Positions 1 through 12,704 of a stretch of 64,000 nucleotides of DNA are shown here, piece after piece. Numbering within the stretch: position 1 is the first letter of the stretch; every line of letters starts with the position of its first letter. The stretch is taken from contig NZ_JNWK01000005.1 in the NCBI RefSeq assembly GCF_000716445.1, positions 186,001-250,000 on the forward strand, written 5' to 3'. The DNA is from Streptomyces wedmorensis. GTDB taxonomy: Bacteria; Actinomycetota; Actinomycetes; Streptomycetales; Streptomycetaceae. The translations under genes and the position numbers were made by a program. The notes below the pieces were generated by a model, which searched no databases, was not told the origin of the DNA, and saw nothing but the letters and a program-made list of their open reading frames with translations.

Positions 1-263
1 AGGTCGTCGACCTTCACGGCCACGTGGACGAAGGCGAGGGTGCCGAAGAGGACGAGCAGCCCGGCCGCGACGCAGCCGATCACCGCCATGAGGAGCGGCG
101 CGACGCCGGAGGTCCAGGGCGATTCGACGGCCAGGGTGATGCCGAGGGCCATGCAGGCGGCGCCGCCCGCGGCCGCGAGCCACTGGAGTCGGTTGGTGGC
201 GCGGCCGGTCCAGACGACGGGCGACCCGTCGTCGGCCTGCCGGGGCCGGTGGTGCTCCCTCAT
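1..263 (-). CDS. Small membrane protein, C-terminus cut by window edge
   Basis: This gene reads leftward from an ATG at 263 and stays open to the window edge, so its 3' end is missing. The visible 87 residues start MREHHRPRQADD, then carry two hydrophobic segments (roughly residues 27-47, beginning LQWLAAAGG, and 54-75, PLLMAVIGCVAAGLLVLF). That makes a small two-helix integral membrane protein likely. I do not recognise a named family. No Shine-Dalgarno is visible; instead a TACTCT -10-like hexamer (minus strand, 270-275) lies 6 nt before the ATG, fitting a leaderless mRNA. Being truncated, it is identified only by composition, frame and start context. Confidence 0.6.
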   Translation of the reverse strand, partial: MREHHRPRQADDGSPVVWTGRATNRLQWLAAAGGAACMALGITLAVESPWTSGVAPLLMAVIGCVAAGLLVLFGTLAFVHVAVKVDD

Positions 264-314
264 ACAGGGAGAGTACCCAGCTTCGCCGGACACAGCGCGT
301 CGGAGCGGGGTCGT

Positions 315-335
315 CCGCTCACGCTCAGTGAGCGG
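315..335 (-). terminator. Short hairpin overlapping racemase stop codon
   Basis: A perfect 8-bp inverted repeat (CCGCTCAC at 315-322, GTGAGCGG at 328-335) with a 5-nt loop spans the stop codon of the minus-strand racemase gene. It could act as a terminator between that gene and the next minus-strand gene. No T tract follows, so this is tentative. Confidence 0.35.
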
Positions 336-1119
336 GGGCGGTCGCGGCGAGGAGTCGGCCCTCGGCGTAGGTGAGGGCGGTGGCGGGGAGCTGTCCGGGC
401 CGGCCGCTGAGCAGGACGGAGAGGGTGCCGGTGGGGTCCGCGTCGGGTGCGGGCTCGGCGCCGATGCGGCGCAGCGCCTGGGCGGCGACGGCGTCGGCGG
501 AGCCGTGGAAGACGAGCGGCGGCAGTCCGGGCAGGCGGCGGGCCGCCAGGGCGGCGAGGACGTGCTCCTCGACCAGTTCGTAGTGGGTGCAGCCGAGGAC
601 GACGGCGCGGACGTCGGTGGGGGTGAGGTCGGCGGCGGCGGCGACGGCGCGGTCCACGGCGTCCTGGTCGGCGTGCTCCACGGCGTCGGCGAGGCCGGGG
701 CAGGGCACCTCGGTGACGTCGGCGCCGTCGGCGAAGTCTCGGATCAGTCCGCGCTGGTAGGCGCTGCCGGTGGTGGCCGGGGTGGCCCAGATGGCGACCT
801 TGCCGCCGCCGGTGGCCGCGGGCTTGATCGCGGGGACGGTGCCGATGACCGGGATGTGGGGTTCGAGGGCGGCACGCAGGGCGGGCAGGGCGTGCACGGT
901 GGCGGTGTTGCAGGCCACGATCAGCGCCTGCGGCCGGTGCTCGGCGGCGGCGAGGGCGACGGCGAGCGCGCGCTCCGTGAGGTCCTCGGGCGTACGCGGG
1001 CCCCACGGCATGCCGTCGGGGTCGTTGGAGAGGAGCAGATCCGCGTCCGGCCGGAGTCTGCGTACCGCGGTCGCCGCCGGGAGCAGGCCGATTCCGGAGT
1101 CCATGAGCGCGATCTTCAC
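325..1119 (-). CDS. Glutamate/aspartate racemase family protein
   Basis: This 264-aa cytoplasmic protein belongs to the cofactor-independent Asp/Glu racemase superfamily, MurI-like branch, which interconverts L- and D-glutamate for peptidoglycan. Visible signatures are DSGIGLLP near the N-terminus, the first catalytic-cysteine motif ACNTAT, and the second, GCTHYELVEE. Both active-site Cys are therefore present and racemase activity is plausible. Length matches MurI. Streptomyces usually have a separate housekeeping murI, so this may be a paralogue. The start is GTG (1119); a TAGGGT hexamer (minus strand, 1126-1131) lies 6 nt upstream and no ribosome site is visible, suggesting a leaderless transcript. 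It is divergent from the glycosyltransferase gene to its right. Confidence 0.75.
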   Translation of the reverse strand: MKIALMDSGIGLLPAATAVRRLRPDADLLLSNDPDGMPWGPRTPEDLTERALAVALAAAEHRPQALIVACNTATVHALPALRAALEPHIPVIGTVPAIKPAATGGGKVAIWATPATTGSAYQRGLIRDFADGADVTEVPCPGLADAVEHADQDAVDRAVAAAADLTPTDVRAVVLGCTHYELVEEHVLAALAARRLPGLPPLVFHGSADAVAAQALRRIGAEPAPDADPTGTLSVLLSGRPGQLPATALTYAEGRLLAATAPAH

Positions 1120-1125
1120 CCGGTC

Positions 1126-1131
1126 ACCCTA
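1126..1131 (-). promoter_or_regulatory. Leaderless -10 element of racemase gene
   Basis: TAGGGT on the minus strand is separated by exactly 6 nt from the GTG start at 1119, the spacing seen for actinomycete leaderless transcripts. No -35 was assigned. Confidence 0.45.
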
Positions 1132-1177
1132 GCCGATGAGCACCTTCCACCCCTCGATCTGGGGCAGACTGCCGCGA

Positions 1178-2479
1178 ATGAGCACCCTCGCCTGGTTCGC
1201 GATCGGCTCCCTCGCCGTCTGGGTCTGGCTGCTGCTGGGCCAGGGCTTCTTCTGGCGCACGGACCAACGGCTTCCCCCCGCGGCCGCGCGGCTTGCGGCG
1301 ACGGGCGGGCGGCTTCCCCCGACGGCTCCGCCGCTTCCGGCGGCGGGCGGACGGGAGCCTGCGTCCGCCCGGCGCCGGGACGCGGACGACTCCCCCGGCG
1401 CCGGGCCGCCGGAGCGGTGGCCGCGGGTGGCGGTCGTGGTCCCGGCGCGGGACGAGGCGGCGGTGCTGCCGCTGAGCCTGCCGTCGCTGCTCGCGCAGGA
1501 CTATCCGGGCCGGGCCGAGGTCTTCCTCGTCGACGACGGGAGTACGGACGGCACGGGGCGTCTCGCGGGCGAGCTGGCCGGCCGGCTCGGCGGGCTTCCC
1601 CTCACGGTCGTCTCCCCCGGGGAGCCGGAGCCCGGGTGGACCGGGAAGCTGTGGGCGCTGCGGCACGGCATGGCCCTGGCACGCGCGCGTGAGCCCGCGC
1701 CGGAGTTCCTGCTCCTGACGGACGCGGACATCGCCCATGATCCGCGGAGTCTGCGGCTGCTCGTGTCCGCGGCGGTGGAGCACGATCTGGACCTGGTGTC
1801 GCAGATGGCCCGGCTCCAGGTCGTGAGCGTGTGGGAGCGCCTCGTCGTGCCGGCGTTCGTGTACTTCTTCGCCCAGCTCTACCCCTTCCGCTGGATCAAC
1901 CGCGCCCGGCCGCTGGCGACGGCGGCCGCGGGCGGCTGCGTGCTGCTGCGGACGGAGACCGCGGTCGCGGCGGCCGTTCCGGATTCGATCCGGCGGGCGG
2001 TGATCGACGACGTGTCGCTGGCGCGCGCGGTACGGCGCACGGGCGGCAGGATCTGGCTGGGCCTCGCGGACCACGTCGACAGCGTCCGTCCGTACCCCGG
2101 GCTGGGCGAGCTGTGGCGGATGGTGTCGCGGAGCGCGTACACGCAGCTGCGGAACAGTCCGCTGCTCCTCGCGGGCACGGTGGCGGGGCTCGTCGTGGTC
2201 TACGTGGTGCCGCCGGTGGCCCTGCTCGCGGGGGCGGCGGCCGGGGACGGCGCGGCCGCCTGGGCCGGCGGCACGGCGTGGGCGGTGATGGCGGGGACGT
2301 ACCTCCCGATGCTCCGCTACTACCGGCAGCCGCCATGGCTCGCCCCGCTCCTGCCCTTCACCGCCGTCCTCTACCTGCTGATGACCGTGGACTCCGCCGT
2401 GCAGCACTACCGGGGCCGGGGCGCGGCGTGGAAGGGGCGCACGTACAGCGCCGACCACGTCTCCCGGCAAGAGGGGTAG
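1178..2479 (+). CDS. HpnB-like family 2 glycosyltransferase, membrane
   Basis: This 433-aa protein is a GT-A fold (GT2) glycosyltransferase of the type annotated as hopanoid-associated HpnB. An N-terminal hydrophobic segment (LAWFAIGSLAVWVWLLL) anchors it. The catalytic domain then shows VVVPARDEAAVLPLSLPSLL, the nucleotide-binding VDDGSTDGTG, and a DxD-like TDADIAH; three hydrophobic segments lie near the C-terminus. A linker of about 35 Pro/Ala/Gly residues separates the first helix from the GT domain. I chose ATG 1178 rather than the in-frame ATG 1136, because the hydrophobic segment begins right there and a CAGACT -10-like hexamer (1165-1170) sits 7 nt upstream. Its donor and acceptor cannot be read from sequence; no hopanoid genes are nearby. 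Confidence 0.72.
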   Translation: MSTLAWFAIGSLAVWVWLLLGQGFFWRTDQRLPPAAARLAATGGRLPPTAPPLPAAGGREPASARRRDADDSPGAGPPERWPRVAVVVPARDEAAVLPLSLPSLLAQDYPGRAEVFLVDDGSTDGTGRLAGELAGRLGGLPLTVVSPGEPEPGWTGKLWALRHGMALARAREPAPEFLLLTDADIAHDPRSLRLLVSAAVEHDLDLVSQMARLQVVSVWERLVVPAFVYFFAQLYPFRWINRARPLATAAAGGCVLLRTETAVAAAVPDSIRRAVIDDVSLARAVRRTGGRIWLGLADHVDSVRPYPGLGELWRMVSRSAYTQLRNSPLLLAGTVAGLVVVYVVPPVALLAGAAAGDGAAAWAGGTAWAVMAGTYLPMLRYYRQPPWLAPLLPFTAVLYLLMTVDSAVQHYRGRGAAWKGRTYSADHVSRQEG

Positions 2480-2528
2480 CGGGGGGGGAGAGCGGGGGGA
2501 GCGCACTCGTCGGGCGGACCGCCGCCCC

Positions 2529-2563
2529 GCCCCACGGACCGCGACCGCGCGTGTCCGTGGGGC
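2529..2563. terminator. Bidirectional hairpin terminator, left edge of cluster
   Basis: An 11-bp perfect inverted repeat (GCCCCACGGAC 2529-2539, GTCCGTGGGGC 2553-2563) lies between two convergent genes, the glycosyltransferase (ends 2479) and the oppA-like gene (ends 2578). Position and stem strength suggest a bidirectional terminator marking the left edge of the clavam locus. Confidence 0.65.
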
Positions 2564-2577
2564 GTTCGCGTGGGTCC

Positions 2578-4272
2578 TCAGCCGGCGCTGGGGTCCTCGT
2601 CGGCGACCGACAGCACCGCGTAGTCGTACATCCCGTAGGCCGGGGACATCGTGACGTTGGCCGCCCGCGGGCCCCTGAACACGACCGACTTCACGTACAT
2701 GTAGGGGCACATGACGGCCTCGTCCATGGCGGCGCGGTCCACTGCGGCCCAGATCCGGGCGCGCTCCTTGTCGTCGCGCGTCGCCGCCCCGGTGTCGAGG
2801 AGGGCGTCGATCTGCGGTGAGGCCAGCTCTCCGAGGTTCTGGTTCCCCGTCTCCTTGATCGCCCGCGAGTCGGCGATCTGCTGGAGGAAGCCGTAGCCGT
2901 CGGGGAAGTCGGCGGCCCAGCCGAACATCACGATCCCGATCCCGTGCTCCCGCACGTACGCGGGAACGCCTGCCGCCTTGGTGAAGTAGTCACCGGAGGT
3001 GAACGGAACCACCTCGGCCTGGATGCCGACGCGCGCCAGTCCGCGGGAGAGGGCGAGCGCGGCGTTCCACTCCTTCCTGCGGTCCTCCCGGGCGGCGATC
3101 CTGGTGGTGAAGCCGTCCGGGAGGCCGGCCAGGGCGAGCTCGCGGCGGGCCGCCTCCAGGTCGCCGGTGCCCTCCGGGCCGACCGGGTAGCGGTCGAAGG
3201 GGTCGTACCCCACCACGGACGCGGGCAGCAGGGTGGTGGCGATCTCGCCGGCGGGGTCGCCCCCGTAGGCGGCGAGCATCGCCGCCTTGTCGGTGGCGTA
3301 CTGCACGGCGCGCCGGGCGTGCAGGCTCGTCAACGGGCCGACGTTCTGGTTGAGGCAGTAGAGCCAGACGAATCCCGTGCGCGGATTGTCCACGTGCTGC
3401 CGGAGTTCCGGATCGGCCAGCAGCCGCTCCTGGGTCTCGGGCTGCACCCCGACGCCGGCGAGGTCGATGTCCGCCTCGCCGGCGACCAGGATGCGGTCGA
3501 CCTCCGGACCGCTCACGCCGAGCCGGACCGTGATCCGGTCCGGCCGGGCCGTCCGTACGGGATCGGTCTCGGCCGCCCAGTGCGGGTTGCGGTCGAGCGT
3601 GAGTTCGGCGCCCGGCGCGTAGGTGTCGATGCGGTACGGGCCCGAGGACAGCGGGCGGCGGTGGTACTCGGGGAAGGTGTCGTGGTCGCGCGGCACCGGG
3701 ATGGTGGTGGGCAGCGCGGCGAGGTAGTCGAAGGCCGCGAAGGGCCGGCGCAGGCGGAAGACGAGGGTGCGGTCGTCCGGGGTCTCGATGCCCTCCGGGC
3801 CCGTGAGGTACTGGCGGAAGTACGCGGGGCCGCCGCGGGTGACCGCCGCGTCGTAGACCTCTTCGGGGTACGCGGCCCGCAGCACCGCGTACTTCACGTC
3901 CCGGGACGTGACGGGCGTGCCGTCCTCGAACCGGACTCCCTCGCGCAGCCGGTAGGTCCAGGTGCGCGAGTCCTCGGATGCCTGGCCGAGTGCCTCCGCC
4001 AGGTCCGGTACGAGGCTCGGGGCGCCCTCCGCGTCGGTCGTGTAGCCGACGAGCGGCCGCCCGATGAGCCGGATGAAGTTCCAGGTGTACGCGTAGTACG
4101 TGTCGGCGGGGTCGAGGGAGTCGAAGTCGTCGGTGCGGACGTACCGGAGCGTCCCGCCCCGGTGGTCGGACGGGTTCACGGTGCCGCGTGCTTCAGCGTT
4201 CAGTGCCACGGGTGTTCCCAGCGCCTCTCTCGTTGTGCGGATGGTGCGGACGGCTCGTGCGTCCGGCGACAT
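2578..4272 (-). CDS. OppA-like oligopeptide-binding protein (clavam cluster)
   Basis: This 564-aa protein is a family 5 extracellular solute-binding (OppA/DppA) homologue. Typical blocks include GGTLRYV, DSLDPADTYYAYTW, PSLVPDLAEAL, RTWTYRLREGVRFEDGTP and LDRNPHW. It is last in a minus-strand operon after the tandem-GNAT gene (gap 17 nt). The clavulanic acid cluster carries two OppA-like genes (oppA1, oppA2) needed for clavulanate production; this locus also has two. I see no signal peptide or lipobox: the N-terminus is hydrophilic, so if the start is right the protein would be cytoplasmic, unlike transporter OppA proteins. The start is uncertain. ATG 4272 gives tight operon spacing but a weak ribosome site, while GTG 4209 makes the N-terminus align better with the other oppA-like gene. 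No ABC permease genes are nearby. Confidence 0.83.
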   Translation of the reverse strand: MSPDARAVRTIRTTREALGTPVALNAEARGTVNPSDHRGGTLRYVRTDDFDSLDPADTYYAYTWNFIRLIGRPLVGYTTDAEGAPSLVPDLAEALGQASEDSRTWTYRLREGVRFEDGTPVTSRDVKYAVLRAAYPEEVYDAAVTRGGPAYFRQYLTGPEGIETPDDRTLVFRLRRPFAAFDYLAALPTTIPVPRDHDTFPEYHRRPLSSGPYRIDTYAPGAELTLDRNPHWAAETDPVRTARPDRITVRLGVSGPEVDRILVAGEADIDLAGVGVQPETQERLLADPELRQHVDNPRTGFVWLYCLNQNVGPLTSLHARRAVQYATDKAAMLAAYGGDPAGEIATTLLPASVVGYDPFDRYPVGPEGTGDLEAARRELALAGLPDGFTTRIAAREDRRKEWNAALALSRGLARVGIQAEVVPFTSGDYFTKAAGVPAYVREHGIGIVMFGWAADFPDGYGFLQQIADSRAIKETGNQNLGELASPQIDALLDTGAATRDDKERARIWAAVDRAAMDEAVMCPYMYVKSVVFRGPRAANVTMSPAYGMYDYAVLSVADEDPSAG

Positions 4273-4289
4273 CGGTCGGTGACCGCGCG

Positions 4290-5342
4290 TCAGGACAGGC
4301 CGGATGTCAGGGGACGCGGCAGGTCGCTCCCCGTGCGCGCCGGCGAACGGCGGGCGCTCAGTTCCCACATGCTGCGGGTGCCGGCGCGGGTGAACCCGAA
4401 GCCGGTGTTGATGCGGATCATGTGCGTGTTGTCCGACGCGTTCCAGGTGTCCACGACGGTGAGCCGCGGCTCGGCGGCCCGGCACGCGGCCAGGTTGTGC
4501 GCCTTCACCAGCAGTCCCAGACCCTGCCCCCGGTAGGCGGGGTCGACCACGGTGACGGCCTGGAGGGCGTTGTCCGGGTTGGCCCGCGTCATGGACAGCG
4601 CCGTCCAGGCGGCCATCCGCCCCGTGCGGACGTCGACGACGCCGCACTGGTAGGCGCGCCGGCCGCGGGCGATGCGCATGCGCTCGAAGTCACGGATCCG
4701 GGACACCGCGTTCGGCTGGGGTTCCCAGGAGGCCTGTCCGGCGGGGGCGTCGGCGGAGAGGGTGGCCTCCAGCCGGGCGGCCTGCGTGACCAGTTCCTCG
4801 GGAACCGTCGATCCCCAGAAGCGCAGTCGCAGGGATTCCGGGGGCGGGGTGGGGCGGGGCGCGTCGTCCGCATGGAGCCGGAGGTGTTCGTAGCGCACCA
4901 GGGCTCGGGCCCTCAGCCGGGCGGCGAAGCGGTGCCCGGGGGTCGCCGCGGGGTCTCCCGGTCCGGCGTCCGCGACCAGCAGGACGCGTGAGCGGCGGCG
5001 GCGGGCGGCGCGGTCCCGGGAGAATTCCGTGATCCGCTTCCCCACCCCCTGCCGGCGGAAGGCGGGATGCACGAGGAGGACGCTCGCGGTGACGGCGTCG
5101 GAGTTCTCCTCCAGCGGGAACTCCAGGCGCACGGAGGCGACGCACCGCCCGCCCGCGCTGTAGGCCGCCCACTCCTCGATCTCGGTGGCCGGAGGTGCGA
5201 CGGTGAGGGAGCCCTCCAGGTCGGCGGGGCAGGGCCGGGGCAGGTGGGGGACGTCGGCGGCGTGGCCGGCCAGGCGCAGGTCGTACACGTCACCGACGAC
5301 GTCCCGGTCGCCGGGGTCGACGGCGGTGAGGAAGACCGTCAC
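4290..5342 (-). CDS. Tandem GNAT-domain acetyltransferase (Orf14-like)
   Basis: This 350-aa protein contains two GNAT folds. Each has an acetyl-CoA pyrophosphate-loop motif: HPAFRRQGVGKRI in the N-terminal half and DPAYRGQGLGLLV in the C-terminal half. The clavulanic acid cluster encodes a tandem-GNAT protein (Orf14), and S. clavuligerus orf15/orf16 mutants accumulate N-acetyl-glycyl-clavaminate, so N-acylation of a clavam amine is a reasonable inferred role. The GTG start overlaps the stop of the upstream oppA-like gene (GTGA), indicating translational coupling. The substrate cannot be read from the sequence; self-protection by acetylating the product is an alternative. Confidence 0.83.
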   Translation of the reverse strand: MTVFLTAVDPGDRDVVGDVYDLRLAGHAADVPHLPRPCPADLEGSLTVAPPATEIEEWAAYSAGGRCVASVRLEFPLEENSDAVTASVLLVHPAFRRQGVGKRITEFSRDRAARRRRSRVLLVADAGPGDPAATPGHRFAARLRARALVRYEHLRLHADDAPRPTPPPESLRLRFWGSTVPEELVTQAARLEATLSADAPAGQASWEPQPNAVSRIRDFERMRIARGRRAYQCGVVDVRTGRMAAWTALSMTRANPDNALQAVTVVDPAYRGQGLGLLVKAHNLAACRAAEPRLTVVDTWNASDNTHMIRINTGFGFTRAGTRSMWELSARRSPARTGSDLPRPLTSGLS

Positions 5343-6966
5343 CGAGCCAGCCCCATCGCCTGGATGTCGTACAGTCCGAACGCGGGGTGCACGTACACGT
5401 CGGTGACGTCGGGGTGCCGGTAGTGCAGCGTGCGGTCGTGGGCGATCGGGAGGATGACGGCCCGTTCCATGACCGTCTCCTCGACCCGCTGCCAGAGCCG
5501 CTGCCGGGCCTCGGGGTCGTCGAGGGCCTGGGCCTCGTCGACGAGGCGCCGGACGACGGGGTCGTCGAGCTCCGCGAAGTTGAAGTTGCCGCCGCCGGGC
5601 TTGATCTGCCGTCCGTCGACCAGCGGGGCCAGGAAGCCGTACTCGGTGGGGTAGTCGGCTCCCCAGTCGGACACTCCGAGGCCGAGGCCGAGCGCCCGCA
5701 CCGTGTCGGGGTGACCCAGGCCGGAACGGTAGTACGAGGCGGTGTCCAGGACTTCGACGTGCACGCGGATGCCGACCCGGGCGACGGCGTCCGCGAGGGT
5801 CCGCGCGACCAGCTCGAACTTGCCCGGCTGGGTGGCGATCCTGGTCTCGAAGCCGTCGGGCAGACCCGCGGCCTCCAGTTCGGCGCGGGCGGCCTTCAGG
5901 TCGCCGGTGAGGTCCGCGCCGGAGGGATAGCGGTCATGGCCGGTGTGGGACGGCAGGGTGGGCGGGATCAGGCTGGTGGCGAGCGATCCACCGACTCCGT
6001 CACCGCCCCGTGCCTCCAGGAGCGCGGCCTTGTCCGCCGCGTAGAACACGGCGCGTCGCGCGTGGACGTTGTCGAAGGGGGGCACGCACGTCTGCACGGT
6101 GATGTACTGCAGGAAGCCGGTGGCGGGGTTGTCGGACCGGGCCCGCAGGGCGGGGTCGGCGAGGATCACGTCGCGCGCCGAGTGCTGGATGCCGCGGCCC
6201 TCGACGTCGATGTGGAACTCGCCGGCCATGAGGCGGCGGTCCAGCTCGTTGACGTCCACGCCGAAGGTGACGGTCATGTCGTCCGGCAGGGCGGAGCGGA
6301 GGGGGTCGGTGGCGCGGTCCCACATCGGGTTGCGGACGAGGTGGAGGGAGTGTCCCGCGCGGTAGCTGCCGATGCGGTACGGCCCGGAGCACACCGGTGC
6401 CTTCTCGTAGTCCTCGCGGGTGTCGTGGTGGGCGGCGACGGGGGCCGTGTTGGGCTGCGCCATCAGGAAGTCGAAGTCCGCGAAGGGCCGCTTGAGGCGG
6501 AAGCGGAGGGTGTGGTCGTCGGGGCATTCGACGGCCCGGCAGCGCTGCCCGCCGTAGGGACCCCGGTAGTCGCCGTGGTCGAGCAGGTCGAGCAGGTAGG
6601 TGGGACCGCCGGGGAGGACGTCCTGCGCGAAGATCCGTTCCACGGCGTGGGCGACGTCCTGGGCGCGGATCACCTCGCCGGTCTCGAACCTGACGCCGTC
6701 GCGTATCCGGTACGTCCACGTCAGGCCGGAGTCCGAGACCTCGCCGGGACCGGTCGCCAGGTCCGGCACCACCGTGGGGGTGGCCGGGTCGGTGCCGAAG
6801 GCCATGAGCGTGCGGTGCATGGTCCGCTGCAGCAGCCACGACCACACGTAGTACGTACGGGCCGGGTCGAGCGAGTCGACGTCGGCCGAGGCCACCATGG
6901 CCAGCGTCCCCCCGGGCGAGCCGCCGGGGTTCGCCACGCTCTTGACTGCTCCGTTCCAGCCGGACA

Positions 6967-6967
<1 letters not shown>
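5339..6967 (-). CDS. OppA-like oligopeptide-binding protein, second copy
   Basis: This 542-aa protein is a second SBP family 5 member in the same operon. It has GGTLAMV, DSLDPARTYYVWSW, PTVVPDLATG, LTWTYRIRDGVRFETGE and VRNPMWDRATDP. It is clearly diverged from the 2578-4272 protein, so the two probably bind different ligands. The N-terminus (MSGWNGAVKSVANPGG) shows no signal peptide, lipobox cysteine or hydrophobic core. Its ATG overlaps the stop codon of the FemAB-like gene (TGATG), and its stop overlaps the GNAT start (GTGA). By analogy with OppA2 (Orf15) of clavulanate biosynthesis it may bind arginine- or peptide-like pathway intermediates; this is inference. Confidence 0.85.
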
Positions 6968-9906
<2,939 letters not shown>

Positions 9907-9907
9907 C

Positions 9908-11431
9908 ATGACGCAGACCGACCTTCCCGCAGCATTCGGCTTCCTGGCCTCCGCCCACACCGGCGGGGGCTCGATCCCCGCGGCGGTGTTCGCCACGCGC
10001 GGCCGGCACACCCGGCTGTCCGAGCGGCTGCGCACGCTGAGCGTGGACGCAGTCCTGGTCCATCCCGATGCCGGTCCGTCCGGTGCGCACGCCTCCGACG
10101 CGGACACCCTGGTGTTGTTCGCCGGGGAGATCTACAACCGTGACGAGATCGACGACACCCTGGACTCACCGGCGAACGCCTCGGACGCCGAGCGGGTCTC
10201 CGGTCTGTTCGAGAAGTACGACCTCCACGCGTTCCGGCTGATCAACGGCCGGTACGCGGCCCTGCTGGTGACGGGCACCCGCGTACTCGCGGCGACGGAC
10301 CACGCCGGTTCGGTCCCGCTGTACGTACGCCCCGACCCGGGGCACGTCCTGGCCGCCACCGAGGTGAAGGGACTGGCGGCGGCCGGGGCGGCGGTCCGCG
10401 GCGCCCCGGTCGCGGGGGCCCGCCGCGTCCGGCGGACTCCCGGGGTCCACCAGGTTCCCGCCGGGGCGGTGCTCGACATCCGCGTGGACACCGGTGACGC
10501 GACGGTGCACCGCACCTGGGTGCCGCCCGTGCACCGGCTCCTGACGGGGGAGAACGAGGCCCTCAACAACGTGCGCGCCGCGCTGGAGAGGGCCGTGGTC
10601 CGGCGTCTTCCCGACGGTGGCAGGCCGCTCGTGGTCCTGTCCGGCGGGATCGACTCCTCCGCGGTGGCCGCGCTGTCCGCCAGCGTGGCCACCGCGGGGA
10701 TGGACACCCTGTCGATGGGCACGGACGTCGCGGACGAGTTCCCGCAGGCCCGGGTGGTCGCGGAGCACCTGGCCTCGCGGCATCGGGAGTTCACCGTCGA
10801 CACGCGGGATCTGCTGGCCCTGCTCCCGCACACCGTGTACGCCGCCGAGTCGCTCGACCCCGCGGTCATCGAGTACCTGCTGCCGCTCACCGCGCTGTAC
10901 CGCCGCATCGACGGTCCGCCGCGGCGCATCCTCACCGGGTACGGGGCCGACATCCCCCTGGGCGGCATGCACCGGGAGGACCGGCTGCCGAACCTGGACA
11001 CCGTGGTGGCCTTCGACATGGACACCTTCGACGGGCTGAACGAGATGAGCCCGGTGCTGTCGACGGTGGCCGGCCACTGGTCCACCCATCCCTACTGGGA
11101 CCGCGAGGTCCTGGAGCTGCTGACCGTCCTGGAGGCCGGTCTGAAGCGCAGGTACGGGCGGGACAAGTGGGTGCTGCGCGCCGCCATGTCCGACCTGTTG
11201 CCCGCCGAGACCGTCGCCCGCCCCAAGCTGGGTGTGCACGAGGGGTCCGGGACGACCGCGTCCTTCTCGCTGCTGATCCGTCAGGCCGGCGCGGCGGAGG
11301 ACGACGTGGCCGCCGTCAAGGCGCGGGTCGTCCAGGAACTGTTCGACCTGACCGTGGTGGGCGGTGTCGACCCGGACGAGATCGTGGTCGAGGAGATCAT
11401 CGGGAAGATCGTGGCCGAGGGCAGGCGATGA
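9908..11431 (+). CDS. bls: Beta-lactam synthetase (carboxyethylarginine cyclase)
   Basis: This 507-aa enzyme, derived from class B asparagine synthetase, uses ATP to close the four-membered ring of carboxyethylarginine, giving deoxyguanidinoproclavaminate. The N-terminal glutaminase-like domain starts MTQTDLPAAFGFLAS and lacks the Cys2 nucleophile of AsnB, as in known Bls. The synthetase domain has the PP-loop SGGIDS (245-250). The catalytic residues are all visible: Tyr345 in LTGYGAD, Glu379 in LNEMSP (the Tyr-Glu dyad), and Lys440 in RPKLGVHEG. Their surroundings match S. clavuligerus Bls almost word for word, so this is beta-lactam synthetase rather than AsnB or carbapenam synthetase. Its stop overlaps the ATG of the next gene (ATGA), implying coupled translation. 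Confidence 0.96.
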   Translation: MTQTDLPAAFGFLASAHTGGGSIPAAVFATRGRHTRLSERLRTLSVDAVLVHPDAGPSGAHASDADTLVLFAGEIYNRDEIDDTLDSPANASDAERVSGLFEKYDLHAFRLINGRYAALLVTGTRVLAATDHAGSVPLYVRPDPGHVLAATEVKGLAAAGAAVRGAPVAGARRVRRTPGVHQVPAGAVLDIRVDTGDATVHRTWVPPVHRLLTGENEALNNVRAALERAVVRRLPDGGRPLVVLSGGIDSSAVAALSASVATAGMDTLSMGTDVADEFPQARVVAEHLASRHREFTVDTRDLLALLPHTVYAAESLDPAVIEYLLPLTALYRRIDGPPRRILTGYGADIPLGGMHREDRLPNLDTVVAFDMDTFDGLNEMSPVLSTVAGHWSTHPYWDREVLELLTVLEAGLKRRYGRDKWVLRAAMSDLLPAETVARPKLGVHEGSGTTASFSLLIRQAGAAEDDVAAVKARVVQELFDLTVVGGVDPDEIVVEEIIGKIVAEGRR

Positions 11432-12704
11432 CCACATACGAGGGGTTCCAGGGCAAGCGGCTCGCCGTCGTCGAGTCGATGCTGCACGACGCGTTCTACT
11501 CCGGCATCCACCGCGCGCGGGACTTCGGCTGCGAGGTGTGGCTGCTGGTGCAGGGCGAGGAGTGGTACACCGGCGGCGGTCCGTTGGCCGAGCATCCGCT
11601 GGGCAAGGTCGACCGCGTGCTGCACGTCGACACGCACGACTGGCGTGCCGTGGTCGACGTCCTCACCGACGACGACGGGAAGCCCCTGGTGGACGGGGTG
11701 CTGTCGTTCTCCGACTACCACACGGAGGCGACCGCCCGCGCGGCCGAGGCCCTGGGGCTGCCCTCCCAGGGGCTGGAGGCGGTCCGCGCCGCGAACCACA
11801 AGCACCTGCTGCGGTCCGCGCTGGGCGAGGACCCGGCCAATGTGCGGTGGCGGCTGGTCACCTGCGCCGATGAACTGGACGAGGCGATCGCCCACGTCGG
11901 GCTGCCGCTGATCGCGAAACCGCCGTCCGAGGCCATCTCCTACGGGGTCCGCAAGTGCGAGACCCGGGCGGAGGCGGTCGACGCGTGGCGGGAGCTGTCG
12001 GGCATCCGACAGTCCCTGAGGGGGCAGCCGCGTCCCGGCTACGTGCTCCTCGAGGAGTTCGTGCGGGGCACCGAGATCAGCGTCGAGTCGATGACGGTGG
12101 ACGGCGTCACGCACTTCTTCGGGGCCACCTCCAAGTACCTGCACAAGCAGACCATGCTGGAGGAGGCGCACTCCTTCCCGCTCGCGCTCGACCCCGACGT
12201 CTGGGAGGCGGTCCGGTCCTGCGTGGACCGGACCCTGCGGGCCGTCGACTACCGGCAGGGCCCGGCCCACACCGAGGTGATGCTCACCGAGGACGGGCCG
12301 CGCGTCGTCGAGGTGAACCCGCGGCTGCCGGCCCACATGATCTCCACGATGGTCACCGACGTCTGCGGGACCAACCCCCATCTGGACGCGAAGCTGCTGG
12401 CCCTCGGTCTGGGGCACGTACCGGACGGAAAGCCGGGTCAGGGGGTGGCGGGGGGCGCCGCCGTAGTGGTGCTGTTCCCGGAGGAGAGCGGCGAGTTCAC
12501 CCACATCGACGGCATCGACGAGGCCGAACGGCTCGGTGTGTCGGTCCGCCTCCACCACGAACCGGGCGACCTGGTCGCCGAGAGGCTGGACAACTCGGCC
12601 TCCGTCGGCTTCGTGTACGCCCACGGCAGCACCGCCGAGGACGCGCTCGACAAGGCGCGGCGCGCGGCGGCACGCATCCACATCCACACCCGGAGGACGG
12701 CACC

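Noticed and set aside
2481..2500. G-rich tracts after the glycosyltransferase as a G-quadruplex control element
   Set aside because: Only two long G runs are present and the region is simply a GC-rich intergenic spacer next to a terminator.
4273..4647. N-terminal extension of the left oppA-like gene
   Set aside because: The open frame continues upstream, but it overlaps the GNAT gene and has no SBP similarity; start placed at 4272 or 4209.
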